Below are positions 9,011-20,281 of a DNA stretch of 64,000 nt, one piece after another. Every line of letters begins with the position of its first letter. Positions within the stretch are counted from its first letter, which is position 1. This DNA is from Micromonospora craniellae (GTDB taxonomy: Bacteria; Actinomycetota; Actinomycetes; Mycobacteriales; Micromonosporaceae), in NCBI RefSeq assembly GCF_014764405.1, contig NZ_CP061725.1:3162001-3226000 (forward strand). Direction: 5' to 3'. The translations under genes were made by a program, and so were the position numbers. Under the pieces are notes generated by a model. It worked only from the letters and a program-made list of their open reading frames with translations. It did no database searches and was not told the DNA's origin.

Positions 9011-10432
9011 ATGCTCAGTCCGGGAGTTCAGCTCGGTAACCGCTACCGTCTCGACGAGCGGATCGCCAGCGGTGGCATGGGTGACGTCTGGCGCGGCCTG
9101 GACCAGGTCCTCGGCCGTACGGTCGCGGTCAAGAGCCTGCTCCCGGCACTGCTGGACGAGCCCGGTTTCGCCGAGCGCTTCCGGGGCGAGGCACGCACCA
9201 TGGCGACGATCAACCACCCGGGTGTGGTCGACGTCTACGACTTCGGCAACGACCAGGAGATCGCCTTCCTGGTGATGGAGTACGTGGAGGGCGACCCGCT
9301 CTCGGCCACGCTGAGCCGGGTCGGTCGACTCACCCCGGCCCGCACGATGGCGTTGGTGGCGCAGGCCGCCGACGCGCTGCACGCGGCCCACCTCAAGGGG
9401 ATCGTGCACCGGGACGTGAAGCCCGGCAACCTGCTGGTCCGGCCCAACGGCACGCTGGTGCTGACCGACTTCGGCATCGCCCGCTCGGAACTCGTCGGGC
9501 AGCTCACCGCCGCCGGTTCGGTGCTCGGCACCGCCTCGTACATCTCGCCGGAGCAGGCCACCGGCCAGGTCGCCACCCCCGCCTCGGACGTGTACGCCCT
9601 CGGCGTGGTCGCGTACCAGTGTCTCGCCGGGCGTCGACCCTTCGAGGGCGACAACCCGCTCGACATCGCCATGCGGCATGTGCGGGAGACCCCGCGACAG
9701 TTGCCGTCCGACATCCCGCCGCAGGTCTGCGCCCTGGTGGAGCGGGCCATGGCCAAGGATCCGAAGGACCGTTGGCAGAGCGCCGCCATGCTGGCGGGGG
9801 TGGCCCGGCAGCTCAAGACGGCGCTGTCCCAGCAGGCTCGCGCGGCCGGGCAGCAGGCCAACCCGATCTCGGCCGCCCCCGCGTCACCGGCTCCGGGACG
9901 CGCTCAGGTGCCGACGCCGCAGCCGCCGCGTCCCCCGGCGGCACCGCACTCGACACCGCCCGGCCGCCCACCGGCGGTGAGCCACCGGCCGCCGGTGTCG
10001 CCGATGCCGCCGCGTCCCCCGGCGGCGCAACCGCTCCGCCCGACGACCGTCGCCCCGGCCGTGCCGGCGATGCCGGCCGGTCGACCGATGCCGCCGCCCA
10101 ACAACTACCCGCGTGCTGCCGCCGTGCCGCCCGGCTACGCGCCACGACCAGCACCACCGCAGGCGGCGCCTGGTAGGTCACGTTCCGGAGTGCTGTTCCT
10201 GGCGGTGATGCTGGGCGTGCTGGTCCTGCTCTGTTCCGGCGTGATTTCCTACAACATGCGGCTGAAAAACAGCGCCCACCTGCCGGTGGGGGTCTCCGTG
10301 CAAGCGGTGTCGTCCGTCGTGCCGGGGCTCGACGGGCGAGACGATCCGGCCGGTACGGCGTACCGTCGACTGGATCAGCCCGGTGCGGGCAGCCACGAGA
10401 CGACGACGAGTGAAGGACGACGGACGCGATGA
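9011..10432 (+). CDS. pknA: PknA-type Ser/Thr protein kinase
   Basis: 473-residue membrane kinase. The kinase domain spans residues about 10-270: glycine loop IASGGMGDVW, VAVK lysine, HRDVKPGN catalytic loop, DFGIAR, and SPEQATG in the activation segment. A long Pro/Ala-rich linker is followed by a transmembrane helix (about residues 393-413) and a short outer tail; there are no PASTA domains, as in PknA. It phosphorylates division and wall-synthesis proteins together with PknB. ATG at 9011 follows a GGGGGG-rich stretch one base after the pbpA stop; the gene ends in an ATGA overlap with pknB. Confidence 0.94.
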   Translation: MLSPGVQLGNRYRLDERIASGGMGDVWRGLDQVLGRTVAVKSLLPALLDEPGFAERFRGEARTMATINHPGVVDVYDFGNDQEIAFLVMEYVEGDPLSATLSRVGRLTPARTMALVAQAADALHAAHLKGIVHRDVKPGNLLVRPNGTLVLTDFGIARSELVGQLTAAGSVLGTASYISPEQATGQVATPASDVYALGVVAYQCLAGRRPFEGDNPLDIAMRHVRETPRQLPSDIPPQVCALVERAMAKDPKDRWQSAAMLAGVARQLKTALSQQARAAGQQANPISAAPASPAPGRAQVPTPQPPRPPAAPHSTPPGRPPAVSHRPPVSPMPPRPPAAQPLRPTTVAPAVPAMPAGRPMPPPNNYPRAAAVPPGYAPRPAPPQAAPGRSRSGVLFLAVMLGVLVLLCSGVISYNMRLKNSAHLPVGVSVQAVSSVVPGLDGRDDPAGTAYRRLDQPGAGSHETTTSEGRRTR

Positions 10433-12264
10433 CAGCGCAGGCCCGCCTGCTCGGTGGCAGGTACCAGGTCGGCGAGCTGCTCGGATATGGCGGCATGGCC
10501 GAGGTGCATCGCGGGCGCGACCTGCGGCTCGGCCGGGATGTCGCGATCAAGATGCTCCGGACCGATCTGGCCCGGGACGCCACATTCCAGATGCGTTTCC
10601 GTCGGGAGGCGCAGAACGCCGCCTCGCTCAACCACCCGGCCATCGTCGCGGTCTACGACACGGGTGAGGAACAGGCACCGACCGGCGAAACCCTTCCGTT
10701 TATCGTGATGGAGTTCGTCAACGGGCGCACCCTCAAGGAGGTGCTCGGCGCCGAGGGCCGTCTCCAGCCCCGGCGGGCGCTGGAGATCTGCGCCGACATC
10801 GGCGCGGCGCTGGAGTTCAGCCACCGGCACGGCATCATCCACCGCGACATCAAGCCCGGCAACGTGATGCTCACCCAGACCGGCCAGGTCAAGGTGATGG
10901 ACTTCGGTATCGCCCGGGCTCTGGCCAGCGGCGCCACCACGATGACGCAGACCAGCGCGGTCATCGGCACGGCCCAGTACCTCTCGCCGGAGCAGGCGCG
11001 CGGCGAGGCCGTGGACGCCCGCTCCGACGTGTACGCCGCCGGCTGCGTCCTCTTCGAGTTGATCTGCGGCCACCCGCCGTTCGTCGGCGACAGTCCGGTC
11101 AGCGTCGCGTATCAGCACGTGCGGGAGACTCCGCCGACGCCGAGCGACCTGAACCCGGACGTCAACCCGGCGGTCGACGCGATCGTGCTCAAGGCGCTCT
11201 CCAAGAACCCGCTCAACCGTTACCAGAGCGCCGGGGAGATGCGCGCCGACATGCTCCGGGCGGCGGCCGGTCGTCCGGTGATGGCGACGCCGGTGATGCG
11301 CGAGGACGAGACGGTCGCGATGGCGCCGTCCCCGGGCTACTCGTCGGGTGCGGCAGGTGCCACGCAGACGCGACAGATCCCCGCCCGGGTGGGCGACCCA
11401 CGCCAGCGCCGTGCCTCGTCCTGGCTGATCGCCATGTTCGCCGCGCTCGGCGTGCTCGCGGTGATCGCGCTGGTCGCCGCGTTGTGGCTGGGCCAGCGTG
11501 ATCCCGAGGACATTCCGGTGCCCACCCTCACCGGGCTCAGCCAGCAGGACGCGGTCGCTGAGATCGAGCAGAACGGCCTCACAGCGGAAGTCAACCCGGT
11601 CTTCACCTCGGACTGCAAAGAGGGCACCGTGGTGACCCAGACCCCAGCTGCCGGTGAGCGGGTACAGCCGAACAGCGCGGTGACCGTGGAGGTCTGCGGC
11701 GGCAAGCCGGACGTGGAGATCCCGAACCTCGTCGGCAGCACTCGCGACTTCGCAGAGGCCGAGCTGGAGAAGCTCAAACTCAAGGTAGAGGTCGAGGAAG
11801 TGGACAACGCCGCGCCCAAGGGGCAGGTGTTGGAGATCGACCCGGCTGCGGGAGAGTCGGTGGCGGAGGGCACCGAGGTCGAGATCACGGTGTCGCGAGG
11901 CAACGTCGTGCCGGTGCCGAACGTGCAGGATCTCACCGAGGAGGCGGCGAAGCAGGCGCTGGAGAACGCCGGCTTCAAGGTCGACGTCGATCAGGGCCGC
12001 GAGGTGCCGGCCGACCAGGCCGGTCGGGTACTCGACCAGAGCCCGAACGCCAACACCCAGCGGACCAGGGGCAGCACGGTGAAGATCGTCGTCTCGGTGC
12101 CGGAGGCGGAAGACCCGGATCCGGACCCGACGACGCAGACGCCGCCGCCCGGTACCCCGACCACACCGCCGCCCGACGAGGACGACGACGGTGGCGGCAG
12201 CGGCGGCGGTGGCCAGGTTGTGCCGACGCCGGGCTTCCCGCCGTTCCGCTTCCCCGGCGAGTGA
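10429..12264 (+). CDS. pknB: PknB-type Ser/Thr kinase with PASTA domains
   Basis: 611-residue transmembrane receptor kinase. The kinase domain (residues about 10-275) shows LGYGGMAEV, VAIK, HRDIKPGN, DFGIAR and SPEQARGE. A juxtamembrane linker precedes the membrane helix at about residues 328-350. Outside are three PASTA repeats (about 364-430, 431-497 and 498-565), which in homologues sense muropeptides or lipid II. The tail is Pro/Thr, Asp and Gly rich. Three rather than four PASTA units is within the actinobacterial range. It overlaps pknA (ATGA) and the SanA-like gene (GTGA). Confidence 0.95.
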   Translation: MTAQARLLGGRYQVGELLGYGGMAEVHRGRDLRLGRDVAIKMLRTDLARDATFQMRFRREAQNAASLNHPAIVAVYDTGEEQAPTGETLPFIVMEFVNGRTLKEVLGAEGRLQPRRALEICADIGAALEFSHRHGIIHRDIKPGNVMLTQTGQVKVMDFGIARALASGATTMTQTSAVIGTAQYLSPEQARGEAVDARSDVYAAGCVLFELICGHPPFVGDSPVSVAYQHVRETPPTPSDLNPDVNPAVDAIVLKALSKNPLNRYQSAGEMRADMLRAAAGRPVMATPVMREDETVAMAPSPGYSSGAAGATQTRQIPARVGDPRQRRASSWLIAMFAALGVLAVIALVAALWLGQRDPEDIPVPTLTGLSQQDAVAEIEQNGLTAEVNPVFTSDCKEGTVVTQTPAAGERVQPNSAVTVEVCGGKPDVEIPNLVGSTRDFAEAELEKLKLKVEVEEVDNAAPKGQVLEIDPAAGESVAEGTEVEITVSRGNVVPVPNVQDLTEEAAKQALENAGFKVDVDQGREVPADQAGRVLDQSPNANTQRTRGSTVKIVVSVPEAEDPDPDPTTQTPPPGTPTTPPPDEDDDGGGSGGGGQVVPTPGFPPFRFPGE

Positions 12265-12958
12265 CCGACCCGGCCCCCGCCGGTTCACCGGCAGGGTGGC
12301 GACGCCGCCTGATCCGGGTCACCGCCCTCATCGCGGTCGCGCTGCTGCTGGTGAGCGTGCCGTGGCTCTGGACGACGGTGTCCGCGCGTGGACACGTGTA
12401 CTCCGCAGCCGACGCGCCGACCGCCGACGTGGTGATCGTCCTGGGCACGGCGGTCACCGAGAACGGACAGCGGCCCGGCATCCGGCTCGCCGGACGGCTG
12501 GAGACCGCCGCCGAACTGGTGCACAGCGGGCGGGCCCGGGTGGTGCTGGTGTCGGGTGACGGTGGCGGGACGTCCGGGGACGACCCGGCGGCGATGGCCG
12601 CCCACCTGACCGGGCAACTCGGCGTCGACCCGCAGCGCGTCGTCGCGGACCCGCACGGCCTGGACACGTACGACAGTTGCCTGCGGGCACGGGACGGGAC
12701 GTCTACGGGATCGAACGGGCCCTGATCGTCACCCAGTCCTACCACGTGGGTCGTGCCGTGACGCTCTGCCGGCACCTCGGCATCGACACCGACGGGGTGA
12801 CCGCGCGCTGCACGGGCTGCGGATTGACCCTGCTCGCGCAGAAGGCGGCCCGCGACTACCTGGCCAGCGGCAAAGCGGTCCTGGACGCGATCCGCCGTCG
12901 ACCGCCCGCCGTCAGCTCGCCCGCCGACCCGAGCGTCACCGAGGCGCGGCGTCGGTGA
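12261..12958 (+). pseudogene. SanA/YdcF-like (DUF218) protein, frameshifted
   Basis: Two adjacent frames together encode one DUF218-family membrane protein of the SanA/YdcF type, a family linked to envelope integrity and vancomycin susceptibility. The first part (12261-12725) has an N-terminal membrane helix and VVIVLGTAV, RLAGRLETA and VLVSGDGGG, and runs up to GLDTYDSCLRARD. The second continues at about 12701 with VYGIERALIVTQSYHVGRAV. The break coincides with a tandem GGGACGGGAC at 12691-12700; removing one GGGAC restores one 230-residue frame. The GTG start overlaps the pknB stop (GTGA), so it is the last gene of the operon. Either a real 5-bp duplication or an assembly error. Confidence 0.82.
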
Positions 12959-13035
12959 CGTCCCAGTGGGCGGGGTGACCGCTTCGGTGGGTCCGGGCGG
13001 CCGGTGACCGCCCCGGCGGTCCGGGCGAGTCGGTG

Positions 13036-13686
13036 TCAGGTGGTGGCGAAGGCGGCTCGGCGACGGGTGTCGACCTCGGCGGCCAGGGCGGGGGCACGGT
13101 CCAGCGCTTCCCGGTGGCCGCAGCCGGCCAGCCAGTTGGCCAGCATCAGGTGGCCGCCCTCGGTGAGCACCGACTCCGGGTGGAACTGCACACCCTCGAT
13201 CGGCAGTGTCCGGTGCCGCATCGCCATCACCACGCCGGATCCCGTCCAGCCGGTGACCTCAAGCTCCTCCGGCAGCGTCTCGGGCAGGACGGTGAGGGAG
13301 TGGTAGCGGGTCGCCGTGAACGGGTCGGGCAGACCGGCGAGTACGCCGACCGAGTGGTGGCGTACCTCCGAGGTCTTTCCGTGCAGCAGCTCCGGGGCAC
13401 GGGCGACGGTGGCGCCGTACGCCTCGCCGATCGCCTGGTGACCGAGGCAGACGCCGATGATCGGGATCTCGCCCGCGTACTGGCGGATCACGTCGAGGCA
13501 GATGCCGGCCCGGTCGGGACTGCCCGGCCCTGGTGAGAGCAGGATGCCGGCGGCACCGACCCGCCCCACCTCGGCCACGTCGATCTCGTCGTTGCGCCGC
13601 ACCTCGCACTCCACGCCGAGCTGACCGAGGTACTGCACCAGGTTGAAGACGAACGAGTCGTAGTTGTCGATCACCAGAACGCGCAT
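13036..13686 (-). CDS. pabA: Aminodeoxychorismate/anthranilate synthase component II (glutamine amidotransferase)
   Basis: 216-residue class I glutamine amidotransferase, the subunit that releases ammonia from glutamine for aminodeoxychorismate (folate) or anthranilate (tryptophan) synthesis. Motifs: VLVIDNYDSFVFN at the N-terminus, LSPGPGSPD, nucleophile Cys in GVCLGHQ, and the His-Glu pair in FHPES. The ATG at 13686 gives the standard N-terminus; a GTG nine bases upstream overlaps the preceding stop and is an alternative. No component I gene is adjacent. It lies last in the crgA-side minus-strand group after the sortase, an order common in actinobacteria near pknB. Confidence 0.92.
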   Translation of the reverse strand: MRVLVIDNYDSFVFNLVQYLGQLGVECEVRRNDEIDVAEVGRVGAAGILLSPGPGSPDRAGICLDVIRQYAGEIPIIGVCLGHQAIGEAYGATVARAPELLHGKTSEVRHHSVGVLAGLPDPFTATRYHSLTVLPETLPEELEVTGWTGSGVVMAMRHRTLPIEGVQFHPESVLTEGGHLMLANWLAGCGHREALDRAPALAAEVDTRRRAAFATT

Positions 13687-13691
13687 CGGCC

Positions 13692-13994
13692 TCACTCGTC
13701 TTCGTCCGGCGGCGGGGTGTTGTTGCGGTCGGTGTCGTACGGCAGGTCGTGCTCGTCGCCGGGCGGGGCGTCGTCGGACGGGTCCTCGCCGGGCACCACG
13801 TCGCCGCCGGGTGCGCCGGGGCCGTCGTCCTGCTGGGTGACCTGGACGTCCTCGCCGGTGAACGGGAGCAGCGGTCCGGCCCAGGGAAAGACCACGTACC
13901 AGAGCAGCGCCACTGCGGTGGTGGCGAGCAGCAGGCTGCCGACGAGCTTGCCGGGCAGCCCGAAGGGCAGCTTGCGCCAGATCCAGGCGTACAT
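13692..13994 (-). CDS. Small membrane protein with acidic tail
   Basis: 100-residue protein: a basic, Trp-containing N-terminus (MYAWIWRKLPFGLPGK), one membrane helix (about residues 17-36), then a strongly acidic Asp/Glu/Pro/Gly tail that includes DEHDLPYDTDRNN and ends in DEDE. It starts two bases after the sortase stop and ends overlapping the alternative pabA start, so it is part of the same transcript. The topology suggests an outward acidic tail. The function is unknown; small proteins of this shape often sit between sortase and pabA in relatives. Confidence 0.75.
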   Translation of the reverse strand: MYAWIWRKLPFGLPGKLVGSLLLATTAVALLWYVVFPWAGPLLPFTGEDVQVTQQDDGPGAPGGDVVPGEDPSDDAPPGDEHDLPYDTDRNNTPPPDEDE

Positions 13995-13996
13995 CG

Positions 13997-16258
13997 TCAG
14001 GCTCCCAGCTCTGCCGGGCGTCCCTCGGCCTTCGGCTGCGTACGGGTCAACTCGGCGTGGATGATCAACCGCTCGTAGTTGTCGAACTTGGGGTTGCAGG
14101 TGGTCAGGGTGAGCATCCGCTTGGACGGCCGGGCCCCTGGTCGCCCCGGCACGGGCGCGACCACCTCCACCTGCGACGGCTTCACGATGTGGTTCTCGGT
14201 GACCTGGTAGACGTACCACTCGGTGCGGCTCTCGACGACGATCGCGTCACCGTCGCGCAACTCGTCCAGCCGCCAGAAGGTGGCCCGGTTGCGGTGCCCG
14301 GCCACGGAGAAGTTGCCCACCTGACCCGGCAGGGCGCTGTCCGGGTAGTGGCCCGGCGCGTACCGGATGTCCTGCTGGCGGACGCCCTCGACGACGATCC
14401 ACTCCTTGTCGAACTTAGGGATGTAGAGTCCGGCGATCGGCTTGCCGCTGACCGCCGGTTTCGGAGACGCGGACGGCGAGGCGGCGCTGGCCGAGGGGGC
14501 CACCGTCGGGTCGCCCTCGGAACCCCACGCCTGCGCGAGCTGCTGGCTCAGCTCTCCCTGGTGTGCGTCGACGATCGCCGACTTGCCCCAGATCTCGTAG
14601 CCGGCGAAGAGGAGCACCACCAGGCCGAACGTGATCAGCAGCTCGCCGCTGAAGCGCAGGCCGGTGCGGATCCGGGACCACGCGGACGGCCGGGTCAGCT
14701 CCGAGTAGACGCTCTTGTAACCCTCGCCGGTCTGGTGCGGCCGGAGCTGCACCACCCGATCGCCCCGTCGCGGCTTGGGCGGCTCGGCGCCCGGGTCGGC
14801 ACCGTCGGCCGGCTCCTCGGTCTTCGGCGGTCGGGGCACGGCGCCCATCAGGGCGGTCGATTCCATCGCGGGCGGGGTGCTCGGCCGGGTGCCGGTGACC
14901 GCCGGGATGAGGGCGGTGGCGGCCGGGTCGATCGGCCGACCGCCGTCCGGCCGGGAGCCGGTGTGAGCACCGCCGGTCGGCGACAACGCCGGGGTGTTGC
15001 CGGTCGGCGACGATGCCGAGGCGCCGCGCGTCGGCGGCGAGGGCGTGCTACCCGTCGGAGACGGCGTGGAAGCCCCCGATGGGGGCGTGCCGCCGGTCGG
15101 GGAGGCGGCAGAGCGGGCCGGGCCGCCGATCGCCGGCATCAGCGCCGTCGGCCCCTCACCCGACCAGCCCTGGTCGGTGGGCTGTCCCGAGGGCGGGGCG
15201 TCGCGGCCGTCCCGGCTCTCCGTCCGCCATGCTGCGGGAGGCTGCGGGCCGGTGGGCTGCGATGCAGGGTGCGGCGATGTCGGGTGCTGCGTACCGTGCC
15301 GCGCCTGCGTCGGGTCGAGACCGTGCCGGGCGTACGGCGGCTGTCCCGGCCCGGCGGGTGAGGTCCGGGTCGGTGGGTGATCCGGTTGCGGCGTGGCCGG
15401 CCGCACCGGGCTGGCCCACGGCAGTGTGGATCCGCCGCCCGAGGGTGCCGGGCCGGGCATTTCCGGCCGCGCGGACCTGGGCCCCTGCGGCGGTGACCCG
15501 GCGTCCGGCCGGACCGGCCCGGTGGCCGGTCGTCCCGGACCGCCGCCCGGCGGCGCGGAAGGTGACGACTGCCCGCCGGGCCAGGGCGGGGGCGTGCCCG
15601 GGCCGGTGCCGTTCGCCTGCGGTCCTGGACCGCCGGGAGCGGTGCCGACGGGCTGGGTGGGTGCGGTGGTACGTCCGGTATCGAAGGCCCCGCGCCACGG
15701 GGTCGGCTCGACGGGGATGTCCGGCTCACTGGAGGGCAGCGGTACGCCGTTCCACTGACCAGCACCGGCCGGGCTCTGCCGTCGACCGGAGCCACCGACC
15801 GGCGGCACGCTCGGCGACGGGCCCCACTGACCCGGCGTCCGGTCCTGGCTCGGTGTCCGGTCCTGGCTCGGCGCGGCGTCCCAACGACCGGGTGCTCCGG
15901 AGCCACCCTGGCCGGCCGTTCCGCCGAAGCGGGGGTCCGGCCCGCTTCGCGGCGGGTCGGAGGTGTCCCACCGGCCGGGCGTGGTGTTCCAGCGACCGGC
16001 CGGGCCGGCGGGTTCCCCGGGTCGGGTGTCGGGGGTTCCCGACGGCCGGGTGCTGGGCGAGACCGGCGGACGGCGCTCGGGCCCGGCCGACGACCGCGCG
16101 TCGGACGGCACCTGGCGGGTGTCGGGCGCGTGGCGGCCGTCGGGGGGCGCCGTGTGGCGGGTGTCGGGCGTGGCCGGGTCCGGCCGCTCGACCTTTGACA
16201 GGAAGGCGGTGGGCTCGTCGGCCTGATCGCGGTGCCGGCCGTCAGGGTGCGGGCTCAC
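13997..16258 (-). CDS. Class E sortase with very long disordered N-terminus
   Basis: 753-residue protein. The last about 150 residues are a sortase transpeptidase: AGHRN with catalytic His655, TLTTCNP with Cys721 and Arg730 in FDNYERL. A single membrane helix lies at about 538-556. Class E sortases attach LAxTG-type proteins to peptidoglycan. Residues 1-500 are Pro/Gly/Ser/Thr-rich and presumably cytoplasmic, since the membrane helix follows. They carry three copies of a TAL(M/I)xA motif (371-376, 448-453, 468-473) and SPTGG/STPSP repeats around 386-430. The GTG start at 16258 has GAGG five bases upstream and lies seven bases after the DUF881 stop. A shorter start cannot be excluded, but the frame and codon use are convincing throughout. 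Confidence 0.85.
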   Translation of the reverse strand: MSPHPDGRHRDQADEPTAFLSKVERPDPATPDTRHTAPPDGRHAPDTRQVPSDARSSAGPERRPPVSPSTRPSGTPDTRPGEPAGPAGRWNTTPGRWDTSDPPRSGPDPRFGGTAGQGGSGAPGRWDAAPSQDRTPSQDRTPGQWGPSPSVPPVGGSGRRQSPAGAGQWNGVPLPSSEPDIPVEPTPWRGAFDTGRTTAPTQPVGTAPGGPGPQANGTGPGTPPPWPGGQSSPSAPPGGGPGRPATGPVRPDAGSPPQGPRSARPEMPGPAPSGGGSTLPWASPVRPATPQPDHPPTRTSPAGPGQPPYARHGLDPTQARHGTQHPTSPHPASQPTGPQPPAAWRTESRDGRDAPPSGQPTDQGWSGEGPTALMPAIGGPARSAASPTGGTPPSGASTPSPTGSTPSPPTRGASASSPTGNTPALSPTGGAHTGSRPDGGRPIDPAATALIPAVTGTRPSTPPAMESTALMGAVPRPPKTEEPADGADPGAEPPKPRRGDRVVQLRPHQTGEGYKSVYSELTRPSAWSRIRTGLRFSGELLITFGLVVLLFAGYEIWGKSAIVDAHQGELSQQLAQAWGSEGDPTVAPSASAASPSASPKPAVSGKPIAGLYIPKFDKEWIVVEGVRQQDIRYAPGHYPDSALPGQVGNFSVAGHRNRATFWRLDELRDGDAIVVESRTEWYVYQVTENHIVKPSQVEVVAPVPGRPGARPSKRMLTLTTCNPKFDNYERLIIHAELTRTQPKAEGRPAELGA

Positions 16259-16265
16259 TGCGGCC

Positions 16266-17066
16266 TCACTGCGGCACCGTGGCCGATCGCAGGGTGGTGG
16301 AGTCCTCGAAAGCAGGCACGGTGACGGTGCCGGGGACCTCGTTGTAGCCGAGCTGATAGTTGTCGACCGCGTCCCTGAACCACCGGACTCCCTCGGAAGC
16401 GGCGAGGGCCTGCCGCAGTGCGGCGGGGTCGCCAATTGCTACGATCTTGAACGGAGGGGAGTACACCCGGCCGTGCAGCAGCAGGGTGTTACCCACGCAG
16501 CGTACCGCGCTGGTCGCCAGGACGCGGACGTTCATGATTGACATGGCTTCGGCGCCACCGGCCCACAGCGCGTTCACCACCGCCTGGACATCACCCTGGT
16601 GTACGACCAGGTCGTCGTTGCTGGCCCCTTCGGGCGGGTTGCTGAGCCGGGGCGCGTCGTCGAGCTCTACGGTCATTCCCTGACCGGTCAACTCGGTGAA
16701 GCCGGCGGTGGAGAGGCTGGCGGTGGCGCGCTCCTGCTGCTCCCTGATCGGCTCGTCCGAGCCGGCGAGGTCGGCCGTACGGCTCTCGACCTCCTTGCGC
16801 AGCGTCGCAGCGCGCTCCTCGTTCGCCGCCACCTGGGCGCGGCGGTCCTCGATCAGCTCGGCGAGCTGCGGGCGTCGGTCCTCGCGCAGGATGGTGCCGC
16901 CTGCCGTGGTGGCGGTGGTGGTGAAGAGCAGGCCGGCTGCGGCGGCGATCAGCGGTACCCCGATCGACCAGCCCGGACGGCGCTGACGCGGCCGGCGGGG
17001 CAGCAACCCGGCGACGAGTCGTCGCAGCGCCTTCCGCCACGACGCCGCGCCGGACGTGTACTCCAC
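16266..17066 (-). CDS. DUF881 family protein (YlxW-like) with membrane anchor
   Basis: 266-residue protein with a basic N-terminus (RRPRQRR), a membrane helix at about residues 35-58, a coiled-coil stretch (about 65-115, [20 protein letters not shown]) and a DUF881 domain with [12 protein letters not shown]-like [22 protein letters not shown] and [16 protein letters not shown]881 proteins are regularly found with crgA, pknB and sortase genes in actinobacteria and are thought to act at the division site, though the mechanism is unknown. The GTG start at 17066 follows GGGGGAACG; a longer in-frame start at 17171 would add a Pro/Arg-rich stretch without family support. Confidence 0.85.
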   Translation of the reverse strand: MEYTSGAASWRKALRRLVAGLLPRRPRQRRPGWSIGVPLIAAAAGLLFTTTATTAGGTILREDRRPQLAELIEDRRAQVAANEERAATLRKEVESRTADLAGSDEPIREQQERATASLSTAGFTELTGQGMTVELDDAPRLSNPPEGASNDDLVVHQGDVQAVVNALWAGGAEAMSIMNVRVLATSAVRCVGNTLLLHGRVYSPPFKIVAIGDPAALRQALAASEGVRWFRDAVDNYQLGYNEVPGTVTVPAFEDSTTLRSATVPQ

Positions 17067-17290
17067 GGGCCGTTCCCCCTTGTCCTCCGGCTCCGGCACC
17101 CCTGGGTGCGGCGGAGCGAACAGCCGCCCAACCCTCCGATTCCAGGGTGCCAGGCATCGGTCTGGCCCCATTCGTGGATTGGACGGGCCTTCCGGACTAC
17201 GCTAGCTGTCGGAACATTATTGGCCATGGACCGTCGCCCCCGCGCCCGGTTGTCAGGCCGGACGAGGTCGTAACCCCTCTGGAGAGCGTC

Positions 17291-17554
17291 GTGCCCAAGT
17301 CTCAGGTCCGCAAGAAGAAGGTGTACACCCCGCCTACGGACGTCCGCCCGACGACGGCATCGACGTCCCGCAAGCCGAGCCCGGTCTGGCTGCCCGCCAC
17401 GGCCGTGTCGCTGATCGCCTTCGGCATCGCCTGGCTGGTGGTCTACTACCTGTCCGAGCAGGAGTACCCGGTCATGGAGCTCGGGTACTGGAACCTCGCG
17501 GTCGGCTTCGGCGCGATGGTCGCCTCGCTGATCCTGCTCTCGCGCTGGCGCTGA
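17291..17554 (+). CDS. crgA: CrgA cell division protein
   Basis: 87-residue membrane protein with the CrgA layout: basic N-terminus MPKSQVRKKKVYTPP, two membrane helices (about residues 30-52 and 64-84), a short loop with SEQEYPVMELGYWNL, and the ending SRWR. CrgA recruits FtsI and stabilises the septum in mycobacteria and controls Z-ring timing in Streptomyces. GTG start at 17291 with GGAGAG upstream. Divergent from the DUF881/sortase group. Confidence 0.95.
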   Translation: MPKSQVRKKKVYTPPTDVRPTTASTSRKPSPVWLPATAVSLIAFGIAWLVVYYLSEQEYPVMELGYWNLAVGFGAMVASLILLSRWR

Positions 17555-17659
17555 TTCCCCAGCTCAGGACCACCCGTCCCGGGCCCCGACCGAGCGGATT
17601 CGGCGGCGGCCTCCTAAGGTGTGCCCAGGGCGGCGTGGCCCAGGTGCGAGAAGTCTCAC

Positions 17660-17675
17660 GTTACTGCTGAGTAAC
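17660..17675. promoter_or_regulatory. Operator-like inverted repeat upstream of Fe-S oxidoreductase
   Basis: GTTACTGCTGAGTAAC: perfect 6-bp arms GTTACT/AGTAAC with a 4-base spacer, about 145 bases before the ATG of the Fe-S protein. The same 16-base layout (GTTACTGATCGGTAAC) lies upstream of the acyl-CoA dehydrogenase at 48589. Probably a TetR-type regulator site for fatty-acid genes; the regulator is not in the window. Confidence 0.5.
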
Positions 17676-17820
17676 CTTGCGCGTAAGCTGCATCGCATGA
17701 CCGAGTGGACCGAGGTCATCGACCGATCCGGGTCGAGGTGCGGCACCCAGGCGTGACCAATCGCACCCCGACCCCGGTCGCTGAGCCGCTCGACAGGCAG
17801 CAGACCGGGAGGCCAACGCG

Positions 17821-20022
<2,202 letters not shown>

Positions 20023-20035
20023 CCAGCGCGTACGT

Positions 20036-20081
20036 CGGGGCGTGTCGGCATCCGTGCGGATGCCGACACGCCCCGATTTTT
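20036..20081 (+). terminator. Intrinsic terminator after Fe-S oxidoreductase
   Basis: Perfect 19-bp stem (CGGGGCGTGTCGGCATCCG at 20036-20054 paired with 20057-20075), 2-base loop TG, followed by ATTTTTG. A classic Rho-independent terminator, 14 bases after the stop. Confidence 0.95.
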
Positions 20082-20281
20082 GTATTGGCGTAGATAACTG
20101 TAACGAATTGGTCGACACCCTTTGTGTGCGGTCGGTCGCGCAAAGGTGAATGAGCCGTTGGTCGCCTTGATTCCGCTCCGCGCGTTCCCCTAATGTGGGG
20201 CACCGGCCGCCGTGGGTCGTCTGTCTCGCCCCCTACCGCTCGCGGGACGCCCGGTGGTCGGTCGCAAAGGAGTCGGTGCCG

